Shown piece after piece: positions 46,852 to 59,376 of a stretch of 64,000 nt of DNA. Positions within the stretch are counted from its first letter, which is position 1, and every line of letters starts with the position of its first letter. The notes beneath the pieces are model-generated. The model saw only the letters and a list, made by a program, of their open reading frames with translations. It did not search any database and was not told where the DNA came from. Location: the NCBI GenBank assembly GCA_949825065.1, contig OX463863.1, positions 17,221,240 to 17,285,239 on the forward strand, read 5' to 3'. Origin of the DNA: Odontocerum albicorne. Its lineage: Eukaryota; Arthropoda; Insecta; Trichoptera; Odontoceridae. The translations under genes were made by a program, and so were the position numbers.

Positions 46852-47550
46852 TGAAAAGAAAAAAATAATTACTTCCCCTTTTGCCCTTTATTCCGCGAAT
46901 TTATTGACCACCCTACATTTATGCAATAAAAATACTAGGAAATAAAAATTCTTGAATGTTTTTTTAAAGAATTTATTTCAAAAATATTCTGACAATAAAC
47001 AATTTGCTATAAATTAGATATTTTAGGAATCTACACATTTGTGAATCATTCACAATTATTCGTTTCAATATGCAACAATATATTAAAATTCTCACAGCCT
47101 CGAAAACCAATAAAATATATGTGTCCTTTAACATGAAAAGAACCAAATGTTCTCTGTAAGTAGGATAAAGTACACAATCTGCGATGCAACCGACTTGAAA
47201 ACCATGTGTTTTTCTCAATGGGCAACACTCGAAATTTGAGAATAGCAGAGAAAAATTTATACTTCTTTATAAATAGGAGTTTATGCCACCATTCAAGAAG
47301 AAAATAAGGAATGCTATGGAATTAAATTATCAAAAATTTAACAAATAAATTAATCGTAAGAAGTTTCTGGATAATTTGGAAAGAATCCAAAACTTTTGTA
47401 ACCGAGTCACATTTACTATTGTTCGAATTAAAGAAGAAACTCGGTGATAATCCCACAGGCCTAATTATATTTATGAGTTACGAGAAAGTTATGTTTTATA
47501 AGATACCACAGTTCCAAGATTTCCTAACAGTGATGATTTTGATATCCTAA

Positions 47551-47896
47551 CAAAAGACCCTACGTAGCGTTTTCTTCCACAATGTATACATCAAGAATGT
47601 CTTTCACATTGTCCACATGAGCAGGCCTTTCTCCGCTATGAATCCTTGAATGGGGTATTGCATCATCGGAGAATGTCTTCACACATTTCTTACAGCTGCA
47701 AGGTTTCTCTCAACTGCAAAGCTTTTCGTGAGATTTTAATGTACCTTTAGTTGAGAAAGTCTTTTCACAATTATCGCAATTGTACAGCTTCTCTCCACTA
47801 TGAAGCCTTTCATGGGATTTTAAATGGCCTCTTTGTGAGAATGTCTTACCACATTTTTCACAATTGTAATGCTTCTGTCCACTATGAATATGTTAT
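47551..47896 (-). pseudogene. Eroded C2H2 finger array, counterpart of 23830-24175
   Basis: Same fingers and stops as copy 1. Confidence 0.8.
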
Positions 47897-48414
47897 GCTC
47901 CAGATAGAGGTTCTTTATTTCCTCAACTGGGATAACGGCAAGCGGCTGTGAGCACTTACTTATTTATATTTTGTCTTCGAAACTTGAGGATTCAATCTGT
48001 CAGGGTTTCTTGAATCTCTTTTAGGTCCTGCAGGATGTCTCCAAATCAAACCCTGGTGGTTGATCTTACTGTTTATTAAAGTATAATACAATTCACTTCA
48101 CGAGCTTATTAATAAATGACACGGTGTGAATCATGCTTAGGGTTTTTATACACCTCAATGTTGTTTACAATACTGTTGTTGATCACAGTTGGGAAATTCA
48201 GATTACGTATGCTTATTCGTAAAGCAAGAGGGAACTTCTTTTGGTTTTCTAATTGGTAATAATGAATCATGGGAAAAACGCTTGCGTAAGCACGACCACA
48301 AGTCCCTTCCGATTACGCTTCATAACATCCCCACGCTTAGACAGATCGATGGTATATCCTTAAGGATGTAGATTAGTGTCTCCTAATTTCCTTGTATTTT
48401 CTTCCTTATACTAG

Positions 48415-48589
48415 AATGATACATGATGTTTGGAAGAATTAAAAGATTCTAAATGATACATGATGTTTGGAAGAATTAAAATCGAAACAAGGGAATAGAC
48501 TGGACGTGAATGCAACACTTCGTCTGTCAGAGACAGCACTGCAGCCAAGAATATCTAATATATTAGCAAAGATGCAACAGCAGGTTCAG
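48415..48589 (+). mobile_element. 30-bp direct repeats and hAT fragment (block C)
   Basis: Counterpart of 24694-24868 and seemingly identical to it. Confidence 0.8.
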
Positions 48590-49240
48590 CATTTAGGGAT
48601 GTCAACATTCAATCCAGAATGCTCACTCCACTTCAAAAACAACAATGCGTTGAATGCTCATGTCAGTTTTTGGACCTCTGAAGAAACAACAAATGATCAT
48701 GACAGTTTTTGGACCTCTGAAGAAACAACAAAGATGAGAATTTGAGCTGAATCGTTACTGAAGACGAAACTTGGGTTCATTATTATGAGCCTGAGTCGAA
48801 GCAGGAGTCCATTCAGTAACACTGCTGATGAATTACAAAGATAAGGGAACCAGAATAACTAGAGAGTACTACTCTGGTCTGCTGATGCAGTTAAAAGAAG
48901 CTGCGAATGAGAAAAAGAGAGGAAAATGGACAAAAGGGGTGATGTGCGTCTTTTGCGTGGCAATGCACCCATGCACAAAAGCTATTCCGCATTGTCTACT
49001 CTTCACAACTTGTGCTTCCAAGCATTAAATCAACCTCCCTACAGCTCAAACCTGGTTCCGTCTGATTTTTATTTGTTTCCAAATATGACAAAAGAACTTT
49101 GAGGGGAGAAATTTACGGACGACGAAGAAGTTAAAAGTGCAATTTTGACTTGTTTTGAGGGCAAAAGCGAATCCTTTTTTTCTCGGGTATAAATAAGCTT
49201 ATTGAAAAATTATAAGCTTACTGAAAAATGTATTCAAGTT
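48589..49240 (+). pseudogene. mariner transposase fragment (block C)
   Basis: It is nearly identical to block B up to about 48819, including the 39-base duplication (48653-48730). It then lacks roughly 100 bases and is more diverged. The loss of high identity here marks the end of the 23.7-kb duplication. Confidence 0.75.
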
Positions 49241-49636
49241 AAGAGGGTAGTCTCATTTGGAATTATTAAAATATAAATTTTTTTTTTTGAATAACTTCCA
49301 GTAAGAAATGTTCAAAAATCTTGAAAATTCGAAAAGTTATGAGGGTTTGTAATCGAGCGCGCCGGTCGATAAATGACCTGAGCTTCGCTGCTGTCGGGTC
49401 GTCTATTGTTATGGCAGTAGCCTTATTTTCCAAGAATCCTCGTCCAATAGGATTTCTCGGAATGAAGAATTGATATTTAGTTTGTCGTGTAGAAGTGTAG
49501 ACGGGATTTTTAAACAAGTCTATATGGCCCTGGAATTGCTGATTAACAGTAAGTTGAAAATATTTACTTTTATTCGTGTAAAAATTGCACACTTGAAACT
49601 TGAAACGCGTTTTCTGAAAAACAACTTTTTTTTAAC
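49241..49636. other. Unassigned block C, counterpart of 1894-2304
   Basis: Same unrecognised minus-strand frame (49266-49592), with amino-acid changes compared with A and B. Confidence 0.35.
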
Positions 49637-49638
49637 TA

Positions 49639-49880
49639 CAGTGAAACCCCGTTTTTACGTTTTTGTAGGGACTGATAAAAAAACGTATTTGGAGGGAAAA
49701 CGTAGATTCGGGGCTAGGAAAAAAAATTAAAAATTGAAAATATTTTTTTATTTATATACGCAAATCGGTTTGGTACATATTTTTGTGCTGGTTTACGGCT
49801 CTTTCGATCTTATAAATCGATAAGAAAGTTTCGTCTTGTATGTTTTCAATGCTAGTAAAGTAGCTTTTAAGGCCCTCAAT
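49639..49880 (-). mobile_element. Tigger terminal fragment (block C)
   Basis: The terminal repeat and about 240 bases match the left end of the Tigger element. The match stops abruptly at GGCCCTCAAT, where copies 1 and 2 continue. Confidence 0.8.
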
Positions 49881-50387
49881 ATTTTTTTAAATTTATTGAT
49901 TATTACACATGACAAGAAATATACACCATTTGAGAAAAAACAACAGGTAATTTGATTTGGACATATAATTTTAATGGATCTGGGTTGGTTGCCTTTCATT
50001 TGTCGTATCCCCAGTAAACTAGGCTTTTGCCTGTATCTCACTGAGGATATTTAGCATGAAAAAATAAATCGATACTTCTTTCCGATTTTTGATAACACAA
50101 AAAAACCCCGTTGCACGCTCTCATCAACCTTACAATGACACTCAACTACAACTGGAAACATCTTGCGAAACTCAACTCCTCACACATTATCACTCCAGAA
50201 AGACCAAAAATATTCATCCCACAATATACCGCACACAATCATAAGAATAAAAATCAAAACAAATTCAAAACAAAAAAAAAAGAAGAAAAAAAGAAAAACA
50301 CACAGAAACACAAATACAAAAACATCCAAAATTAAAACAACAAGAAGAGACCCACACTCACGAGCTCACATAAATCCTTTCCACTCG
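49881..50387. repeat. Repeat fragment and A/C-rich LINE 3' region
   Basis: Positions 49881-50046 match 12555-12735 in the same orientation. The sequence from 50050 to 50387 is poor in G with long A runs, as expected of a 3' untranslated region of the minus-strand LINE that follows, read in reverse. The open frames here come from base composition. Confidence 0.5.
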
Positions 50388-52615
50388 TCATTCATCCTGA
50401 AAGCCCAAGTACTCAAAATCCTGTCGCAATAACAACCACGCTCCGATCGACTGTTTAAATGGTTTTCCTACCTTTATTTTTATTGAAGTCGGCACGCCAT
50501 TGTATGTAATGGGAGCCAAATAAGCATATTGCCTTTGGGCAAAAGAGGTTTTAACTCTAGGGATGGTGAACATTTCATTAGTTGCCATGCGTGTCATGTG
50601 TGTCTGCTGAGTTTGCATCTTCCCCTCCTCTCGATGGTAGTGCCAGAGAATGGATTTGAGATGTAAATTGGCTATGTTCAGGACCTGATACTCTCTGAAA
50701 AGCTCCGCCGTGGGATACCGAGCAGGAAGTTTATTGATTATTTTCACAATCAATTTTTGGGAAACCTGTAATATGTGTTTTTGGGTTAAGGTGCATCCCC
50801 CCCAAACTGATATACCGTAAGAAAGTGCTGACTGACATAAGGCGAAGTATATACTTTTAAGAATATTTTCACTGAGCACATTTCGAATCATACGGAATAT
50901 GTATCCTAGTTTTCTGATTTTTGCGCTCAAAGTGTTAATATGGACCTCCCAACGAAGGAACTGGTCAACATAAACTCCAAGGTACTTTATACTATCAACC
51001 CTTTCCAAGGAAACACAACTACAGTCAGACATGGGTGAACAAGTATGTAGTGTTATGTATTTATTTGTAGGTGCTTGAGTTCTTGTAGATATGCTAAATG
51101 TGATGTATTTAGTTTTTTGGGAATTTAGAGTCAATAAATTTGAGTCCATCCATTATTTAACTACACGCAATTCTTCGTTAGCCTTTAAGAATACATCATC
51201 CCATGTTCGGCCCTCGAATAGAAGAACCGTGTCGTCCGCAAAAGTAATAATCTTACCCCTGATAGAAAGATTACACAACTGATTGACATATATCAGGAAC
51301 AATATAGGTCCCAGAACACTACCTTGAGGTACTCCGAATCTTACAAAAAGAGGCTCACCAAATACACTATCACCCAATTTGACTCTCTGAGTTCTATCAG
51401 ACAAGTAAGAAGAGAACCAACTAGAAGAGCGCCCACATATGCCAACCTCCATCAATCTGGTAAGTAATATTCGGTGAGACACTGTATCAAAAGCCTTTGC
51501 ATGGTCCAAAAAAACTGCCAAACATGCCTTCTTATTATCCAAAGTGGTGGTAACGCTGTTTACTAGACTAAGCAAAGCAGTTTCAGTTCCCACATTCCTT
51601 TGGAACCCAAACTGATCAGGAGAGATAATGTTGTGCATATTGAAAATTTTCATCAGTCGGTCCTTCACTATTTTCTCAATAATTTTTGAAAGAATGCTCA
51701 GCAGAGATATGGGTCTATAATTTTTTAAGTCATCCATCGAGCCTCCCTTGTGTATTGGGAATATGCATCTACGGTTTGGGCTCCTCACCAGCTGAAACAT
51801 AAAAACAATATAGAACAAATACAAAAAAAATTCCTCAGATATCTATGGTACAGAACAAAGGGCGATTACCCAAAATATGCTCACCATGCCGAACTTCTCA
51901 CGATGTGTAACTATAGAAGCCTCGAAACAAGAAGGCAAGAATCCATTGCGATTTCCAAGGTTCCTTTAACTGTCCCGCGATTCTAGAAGCACTAAGTTTA
52001 TATGTACCCAATAAATATATCCGTGCAAGGAATCACCCTCTGTTCTACATACCAACTTACAGGACGAATATCATGGTTAAACACTCAGTCACGCGTGGTA
52101 TAGAGATATTGAACCAACTGAATGACACGGTTGATATATTCTCGGCACCGCCTAGCAGTATGAGAAGAATCCTGGCTGATATTATTCCTAACGAATAAAC
52201 TAACGCTAGAAGCAAACCCTCTTTGTGTAACAGGAGAAATCCGTGCAAAGTGGATAAAAAAAAAAAAAAAAAAAATATGCGAACGTTTAAATGCAGTTGG
52301 GAAAGTTACACCTCTAAAACTCAAATTGATTACATGTTTCAGTGGTAGTGCTATAAATCTTTGAGTATGTTTTACCAGTGCAGATGTTATCTGATCAGGC
52401 CCCGGGGCGCTACTTGCCTTAAGTGTGTTAATAGTCGCTAAAACTTCTTTCTCCGACGTTGGCGTTAGATAAAATGTATATTCAGGTACTTTTAAAGAAT
52501 GAATAATAGCGTCATTCAATGACTGTTCAGTCGTTTTGTTCCTATTAAGTATGTTACGTGAGAGATTATTGCCTACATTGGCGAAATATTCGTTAATGCC
52601 ACTACAATTCTGCAT
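50388..52615 (-). pseudogene. Jockey/CR1-like LINE reverse transcriptase, interrupted
   Basis: On the minus strand, 52615-52281 encodes the region before the polymerase (INEYFANVGNNLSRNIL, INTLKASSAPGPDQI, FPTAFKRSH). After an inserted LINE (51767-52275), the palm follows: NYRPISLLSILSKIIEKIV, SPDQFGFQRNVGTETALL, AVFLDHAKAFDTVSHRILL, GVPQGSVLGPILFLIYVNQL and the catalytic FADDTVLLF. A single TAA (51150-51152) then separates it from the in-frame C-terminal domain (WMDSNLLTLNSQKTKYITF, YGISVWGGC), which ends at 50388. Catalytic Asp residues are present, so damage is limited to the insertion, the stop and an apparent one-base frame offset at the insertion. It is the best preserved retroelement here. 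Confidence 0.85.
51767..52275 (+). mobile_element. 5'-truncated LINE with poly(A), nested in the minus-strand LINE
   Basis: In plus orientation it encodes STVWAPHQLKHKNNIEQIQ and, after a frameshift near 51955, LYVPNKYIRARNHPLFYIP and IEILNQLNDTVDIFS. This is the extreme C-terminus of another Jockey/CR1-like polyprotein. A 20-base poly(A) run ends it (52256-52275). AATATGC occurs at both edges (51760-51766 and 52274-52280), a candidate target duplication. 5' truncation and poly(A) fit target-primed reverse transcription. Confidence 0.8.
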
Positions 52616-52689
52616 ACTGGCTGGATTAATATTATTTTTATATACATAACCGTGAATTATTGACGATATTTTATTATTAAACTCTTTTT

Positions 52690-53050
52690 AATTTATTGTT
52701 CAGGTCCTTTACACATTACAGGTTTCCCCTAATTCGTACAAGGACCAAACATAACAAGTACAAAAAAAAACATGTATTAAACCATTCAAAATGTTAGGAC
52801 ATATTTGATAAGAACAATAGTTAAAATGTGTATGTTACACTAAAACATTTTGACAAAATGTAGCATGTTAAATATGAGTAGTATAAAAAATGAAATGATT
52901 ACTATTATTACACTAAATTTAAGTGATTTCTCCTGAAGAAGCTGAGCAACACATGAAACACGTCTATATGAAGACACACACACACGGTTAAAACCGGCAA
53001 AGCATCTCCAAAGGCAGGTTGGTTTGACTTATAGATTGATAGAACAATCT
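52690..53050 (-). mobile_element. Jockey/CR1-like LINE 3' end, inverted
   Basis: Reverse complement of about 12045-12418, comprising the end of the coding region and the 3' untranslated region. A deletion joins it to the RTE C-terminus at about 53055-53066, next to a short local duplication of TCCAGTTGCTCCCGGCCAC. Confidence 0.7.
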
Positions 53051-53054
53051 ATAG

Positions 53055-53699
53055 GTGCGTTGTCTCCAGTTGCTCCCGGCCACGTTGTGTTCCAGTTGCT
53101 CCCGGCCACTCTTCTAATGCGGTCTGACCACCGTGTCTGTGGACGGCCCACACTTCTTCCTCCCTATCTTGGGCGCCACTCAAGCACTCTCTATCATCTG
53201 TACAACTGGCAATGTGTCCCGCCCAATTCCACTTCTGAATAACGACTCTTTCGTTAACATCAGCTACTTTGGTCTGCTGCCTTATCCATTCATTGGTTCT
53301 CCTATCCCTCAGAGAGATATTTAATATTCTTCTCTCCTCGGCCCTCGGCGTCACCATGAGCTTGTGCATAATCTGTTTATTCAGCACCGATGTTTCCAGC
53401 CCATATGTAAGCAATGGAAGGACACAGGAGTCGAATACGGATTTTTTAATATGTCTTGCGTATTTTGGAAATTTTAGAACAAAGGACAGCTTTCCAAATG
53501 CAGACCAGGCTTGACCTCGTCTTGTCTCAATTTCTGCATCTTGATTCTCCTTACCCAGTCTTGTTGTATGTCCCAGATATACATAATAAAAAACCTTCTC
53601 TATTGTCTTTCCCTTGACTATGACAGGTGTTGTTTGACCTATGTCAGCTGCAACTGAACTGCTACTGCACGATAATTTTCGACGAGTGACTGATGCCAT
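53055..53699 (-). pseudogene. RTE-like C-terminal fragment (left arm)
   Basis: It encodes the same segment as 10079-10624 (YLGHTTRLGKENQDAEIETR, WNWAGHIASCTDDRE) and then diverges through a deletion of the RWTQRVLEWRPR segment. An upstream piece with the same orientation (53903-53709) contains MAQVFSINRHTYQIVQ. Confidence 0.8.
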
Positions 53700-53829
53700 G
53701 TGATGCTGCTATGCTTCCTGATTTCGTACATCCAGCGTACCTTCGGTCTTCTTCTGGGCCTTTTTATGCCTCTTGGCTACTATTTGATTATTTCTGGTAT
53801 CTATCGGGAATCTGACATTCTGGCTATGT

Positions 53830-54502
53830 GTCCTGCTCATTGCCACTTCATTTTCTTGCACAATTTGATACGTATGGCGATTGATGGAAAATACCTGAGC
53901 CATTTGATATTTGTAGACAATATCATTATATTCTCACGAAACCCAAATAATCTTCAGCACCAACAATAGGAATTGGCAGATGTCACTAAGAACTATCGTA
54001 AGAACTACCCTCCAATTAGCATGCTACCTACCCTATACAAAATTTTTACCAAGATCTTAACTAACCGACTCTCGAGTACTTTTGACACGAACCAACCACG
54101 AGAACAAGCTGGATTCAGGAAGGGTTTCAGTACCATGGATCATATTCAGGTGCTGCGGGAAATAATAGAACGATGTGAGGATTATGAACTCCCTCTGTAC
54201 CTAGCCTTTGTGGACTACGAAAAGGCATTTGACTCAGTCAAAAAAGCTGCCATACTAGAAGCTCTAAAGACACAAGGCATTGATAGATCATACATTCAGT
54301 TGTTTAATAACATCTGTAAGGATGCAACAGCAAAAATACATCTCCACAAATCCTCAGAAACCTTCCGAATCGGTAAGGGAGTTCGTCAAGGAGACACTAA
54401 CGTCAAGGAGGCAAAAAACCGAACTATTTGGAGTCAACTTGAGGAGACCTTCATCCAGCAGTGGATCGACCCTGGTTTACAATGATGGTGATGATGATGA
54501 TA
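53830..54502 (+). pseudogene. Rearranged, internally deleted RTE-like reverse transcriptase
   Basis: The order of segments is abnormal. IDGKYLSHLIFVDNIIIFS (53879-53935) is the catalytic box, with FADD changed to FVDN. It comes before the N-terminal polymerase part (YPPISMLPTLYKIFTKILTN, REQAGFRKGFSTMDHIQVL, AFVDYEKAFDSVKKAAILEA, GKGVRQGDT). That part is fused after GDT to the extreme C-terminus (EAKNRTIWSQLEETFIQQW) and an RTE-type TGATGATGATG tail. The catalytic-box, thumb and connection regions are deleted between GDT and the tail. The right arm carries the same deletion junction (60995-61345). Confidence 0.8.
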
Positions 54503-54945
54503 TGTATGTATATGTAGACAGGTTGTTTATTTTATTTTATTATTTTTAAAAGAGTAGTAGGTATGTATGGTACCATTTTTAAATCCTGACTAAACAGGCC
54601 ATCTTTTGATGTAACTTGCCAGATTAGCGTAGCACATTATTTTTACAGTATGACGAGTTTAAGTTAGCTGATAAAAAATATTAATTTTTATGATCGAACA
54701 AAAACTATTTTTTTTTCGAACATGCAGTTTTTTTTTGTTGTATATCAGACTCCGACTAATAGCAGGGCTATCTAGGATTGCGATACAACCATGAAAATCA
54801 TAAAATATTGCAATTTGTCGTCACTGCATATAAACATTTGGCGAAGGGTAGCTACTTTCACAATTTTCAAAAAAATGCCTATAACTCGAAGAGTATTAGG
54901 CTTTTGCAAGATTTTCTTTTAACTCTGAACCGTCATAAGCTGGCC
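54503..54945. other. No gene; unclassified repeat
   Basis: The stretch is the reverse complement of about 60560-60930. It is AT-rich with T runs and has no coding signal. Confidence 0.45.
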
Positions 54946-55740
54946 TCATCCTTGATACTGGCTTAACATCGAGATACAAGACAGCCTGTATGTATATGTA
55001 TCATATATGTATATGCATATATGGTACGTATTTATACGTACACATATACGTACGAGTATAATACGTATGCGTTCACGTATACCTTTATCTACACATATGT
55101 GTATATGTTTGTATATATAACATATGTGTGAAAAATGACAATACGTGTTCCATATACTCGTATCATTTTTTGAAGTGAAACTTCTATAGGCGTGGTAAAG
55201 CAAATTGGCCTGAACGTCACGAAAAGTGAAACGGTGTATTATATTATTATTAAATTATTATTTATTCTTATTAAAATTTGAATGTATTAATAAACTATTA
55301 TTAATTATTTTAATATTAATAATTAGTTATTATTATAATCATATTATTTTTATATTATTATTAAAATTATTATTTTTATATTATTATTAAAATTATTATT
55401 ATTTATTATTAAAAATAAAAAAATATATATTTTTGTTACATATTACTTGTATACTAATATAATTATTAATTTATATTAAATTGTTTTATTTGATTTAATA
55501 TTTATTTTAATATTTATTAAATATGTTATTTATATCAAATATATAATTATAATAATACAAATGTTATTAAAATATAAATAATTATTTAAAAATAATTGAT
55601 AACATAAAAATATACATGTTACATATTAAAAAATATAGATTTAATATTTATAAGTGCATTATACTATTATTAAAATTATTTATTATAATATAATTATTTA
55701 TTATTAAAAATAAAAAATAAATAATTTTTTTATTTTATTA
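54946..55740. repeat. TACATA-rich and AT-rich repeats, inverted
   Basis: Reverse complement of the 9119-9950 type region. Part of the TACATA array present at 60300-60360 is missing. There is no gene. Confidence 0.65.
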
Positions 55741-55941
55741 AAAGAGATTTTCTGGAATTAATTTTCACATAACCATTTCATAATACTAAAAAAAATCATT
55801 AGAGAAATGAAAAAAAAAGCAATGCATAAAATCAACTTTTCCTAGGAGCTAAGAAGTTTCACTTCTACCACGCGAGACTCTCACACATCTGGTTTTGTTT
55901 GATTACTTCAGTAGATTTGATCTTTTATGTCTTTTTCGCAG

Positions 55942-56073
55942 ATGTTACGGTCCAGCCATCTTGTGGTACATTTAGTAAAGAAATGACCTCAGAAATTAGT
56001 TCACTGCTGCAATCCCACAATTTTGAATTGGAAGTCTGTTCAGATCTTTCTCAGAAGTTTCTTTTTTAATTTG
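55942..56073 (+). pseudogene. Orphan exon B copy (left arm), open frame
   Basis: After the acceptor TTTTTCGCAG the codons read DVTVQPSCGTFSKEMTSEIS, then LLQSHNFELEVCSDLSQKFL and a stop. Unlike the copies at 5190 and 59377 it has no early stop in the homologous part. The SUMO-like sites and the finger exon are missing because of a deletion into 3' flank. Confidence 0.7.
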
Positions 56074-56079
56074 AATAAT

Positions 56080-56905
56080 AGTAAATGTGACTCGGTCGAA
56101 AAAGTTTTGGATTCTTTCCAAATTATCCAGAAACTTATTACAAGTAATTTATTTGTTAAATTTTTGATAATTTAATTCCGTATAATTCCTTATTTTCTTC
56201 TTGAATAGTGGCATAAACTCCTATTTATAAAGAAGTATAAATCTTTCCTCTGCTACTCTCCAATATCGAGTGTTGCCCATTGAGAAAAAACATGGTTTTC
56301 AAATTGGTTACAACGCAGATTGTGTACTTTATCCTACTTACAGAGAACATTTAGTTCTCTTCATTTATGATGTTAAAGGGACACATTTATCTTTATTGTT
56401 TTTCGAGGCTGTGAGAATTTCAATCTTTTATTGCATATTGAAACGAATAATTGTGAATGATTCACGAATGTGTAGATTCCTAAGGTATCTAATTTATAGC
56501 AAATTGTTTATTTTCAGAATATTTTTGAAATAAATTCTTTAAAAAAACATTCAAGAATTTTTATTTCCTAGTATTTTTATTGCATAAATGTAGGGTGGTC
56601 AATAAATGTATTGCATATGTTATATGGTACTAAGAATGAATTCGCGGAATGAAGGGGATTTTTTGTTCTGCTTTTCAATTTATTCACCATTAATAGGGGA
56701 GGGGGTATTCTCATTTCATGGGCCGCAAAATCGACGATTTTTAAGATTTTTTTTTCAGTGAATGAATAATTTTTTTAAAGTGTTGTTTTTTTAGACATAT
56801 TTATTTATCTTTTTAGAACATTTTCATAAAATTTCATGATAAAAAAATTACAGTTTTGTTTGTTATTAAGTCAGAAATAAGGCCACCCGTACATGGAGGG
56901 GGAAC
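56080..56905. repeat. Zinc-finger 3' flank, inverted
   Basis: Reverse complement of about 58640-59370. It contains the open frame 56270-56533 (LPIEKKHGFQIGYNADCVLY), which is repeated elsewhere with frameshifts and is not supported as a gene. Confidence 0.45.
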
Positions 56906-58353
56906 ATGCATCTTCTTGTTTCTTAACGATTCCAGCTTTTCGAAAACAATTTTTAATCGATATTTCTTCAATTTTACCCCATGCCTTAACAATGTAATGC
57001 ATTTCATCTAAAATAGACACCTTAAATTTTTTGGGAACTTCTCCTCGTTCTAATTTTGATAATAATATTTGTACCAGATTTTTGCGGTAGTAATGTTTAA
57101 AAGCACGGATTATTCCCAAGTCTAATTGTTGCAATTCATTAGTACAGTTTGGAGGGGAAAAGGCTTATTTTATATTCCTCAGTGTTAAGTCTGTTGGATG
57201 AGCAGGGCATCTATCTAGGAATAAGATATTTTTTCTTTTCTTAGCTCCCATCGAAGCATCTAAGCTTAAAAGTTGTTTTTTTCAAACAATTTTGAAGTCA
57301 TCCATGCTTTTTTATTTGCACATATGTCGGTAATGACTTAACATTTTCTAAGCACCGAGGGTTTTGTGCTTTTCCAATTACTAACGGGAGAAACTTCTCA
57401 CTGCCATCTGAATTTGTAATCAAAAGAACAGTGAGTCTGTTTTTGCAGTGATCATGTCACAAATGTTTCGGTCCTGCAACGCTCCAACTGTAAACCTATA
57501 GAGGATATGGCTGTAAGGACGAAGTTGCGATGTACCGGGCATGTGATACACATGGGCGATCACAGACTCGCAAAACGTGTCTTGTACAGGGAAGTGGTGG
57601 GCAAGCGAAGAGTTGGTGGGCAGAGGAAACGCTATAAGGACAGTCTGCGAGAGTCGCTTACTTACTTAAGGATTTCTTCCATTTCATCGTATTTTGAAGG
57701 TCGTATGTACATACGTTCTTTCGCCATGGAACCACATTGCATCGGACTTTTGTTAATCGATACGCAATTTTTTATTATCGTAGCCAAAGTAGTAATGGGT
57801 ATCCCCAAATCACGTGCGAGCAAAACACGTGAACCAACGTCGAGAATTTCCCTTTTCTCTTGAATCGATAATGTTTTTCTTTGCTGAGATATTATTTGAA
57901 GGGATTCAACGAAAAATTACAAGCAATAAAAAAATTGTAAATTGACACATTGAAATACACGACAATTGACAATTACAATTGTATGTACACGACCGACACA
58001 TTTAAAACACAAGCACAGATTGACCAAATATACAGTCCGCCTGCCGCTGATTCGCTTAATTTCCCACCAATTGCACCGTATTACACGACTCGTGTAACCT
58101 TGACCATGAGCGCTGCAGGTGTACACGTGTCTATAACATATTTCCGCTTCCTAATACTCATTTCAAATATTTTAAATCGTCGCGCATTTAATTAAATATG
58201 TTTATAAATTGATTTGCATTTTAAATATTTCAAACGTAAATTGCGGGAAATAAAAACGTAAAAGCGGGTACTAAATGTACTCAAATAAAACAGGATTGTA
58301 AAAATTGAACGCAAATAGTGGGAAAACGTGTACGTAAAAACGGGGTTTCACTG
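56906..58353 (-). mobile_element. Tigger-like element, third copy, 3' truncated
   Basis: The sequence from the CATCTTCTTGTTTC point (2836 in copy 1) to the right terminal repeat is present. The first 530 bases of copy 1 (end of the transposase tail) are missing. The same nested LINE fragment lies at about 57451-57666. It is the spacer of the inverted repeat. Several single-base differences and a 40-base local change near 57960 separate it from copies 1 and 2. Confidence 0.85.
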
Positions 58354-58640
58354 TACTTTAATTCTTTAACTCCATAATTAATTACCCGATTTTAATGTAT
58401 AAATCATTTTTCTCTTCGTTATACCTCTCTCTATAGCCGGTTATAGAATTATTTCAATCGATTCATTTTTTAGATTTTTGTCACTCAATAAAAAAAAGAA
58501 ACAAAAATTAATTTTTAATTTCAATAAACCATAATTTTTTTCTAATTATTACTGTTTAATTATTCTAGTACCGGTCATAGCCACATACTTTCTGAGTAAA
58601 AGAGTTTTTTTTTTCACACGAGTACAACATCCCCAATTAT
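58354..58640. other. No gene; counterpart of 4255-4440 with added sequence
   Basis: AT-rich. It carries about 100 bases near 58490-58590 that the other copies lack. Confidence 0.4.
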
Positions 58641-59376
58641 GTGCATAATGAACCCCCTCCATGTACGGGTGGCCTTATTTCTGACTTAATAACAAACAAA
58701 ACTGTATTTTTTTTTATCATGAAATTTTATGAAAATGTTCTAAAAAGATAAATTAATATGTCTAAAAAAACAACACTTTAAAAAAAAATATTCGTTCACT
58801 GAAAAAAAAATCTTAAAAATCGTCGATTTTGCGGCCCATGGAATGAGAATACCCCCTATTAATGGTGAATAAATTGAAAAGCAGAAAAAAAAAATCCCCT
58901 TCATTCCGCGAATTCCTTCTTAGTACCATATAACATATGCAACAAAACTACTAGAAATGAAAATTGTTAAACTTTTTCCTGAAATCTGAATCACTCACAA
59001 TTATTCGTTTCAATATGCAATAAAAGATTAAAATTCTCACAGCCTCGAAAAAAAATAAAGATAAATGTGTCCCTTTAACATCATAAATGAAGAGAACTAA
59101 ATGTTCTCCATAAGTAGGATAAAGTAAACAATTGCGATATAACCAATTTGAAAACCATGTGTTTTTCTCAATGGGCAACACTCGATATTGGAGAATAGCA
59201 GAGGAAAGATTTATACTTCTTTATAAATAGGAGTTTATGCCACTATTCAAGAAGAAAATAAGGATACGGAATTAAATTATCAAAAATTTAACAAATAAAT
59301 TACTCGTAATAAGTTTCTGGATAATTTGGAAAGAATCCAAAACCTTTTCGACCGAGTCATATTTACTATTATCAAA

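Larger units (their letters stand above)
52690..56905 (-). repeat. Left arm of large inverted repeat
   Basis: The arm is the reverse complement of 58640 to the window end in the same order: LINE 3' end, RTE C-terminus, deleted RTE, TACATA-rich repeat, AT-rich block, orphan exon B and zinc-finger 3' flank. Compared with the right arm it lacks about 1.3 kb at 53060 and about 230 bases near 53880. Single-base differences of one to a few per cent separate the arms where I compared them. Confidence 0.8.

Noticed and set aside
50111..50432. Lys-rich plus-strand frames
   Set aside because: Result of A-rich composition in the 3' region of a minus-strand LINE.
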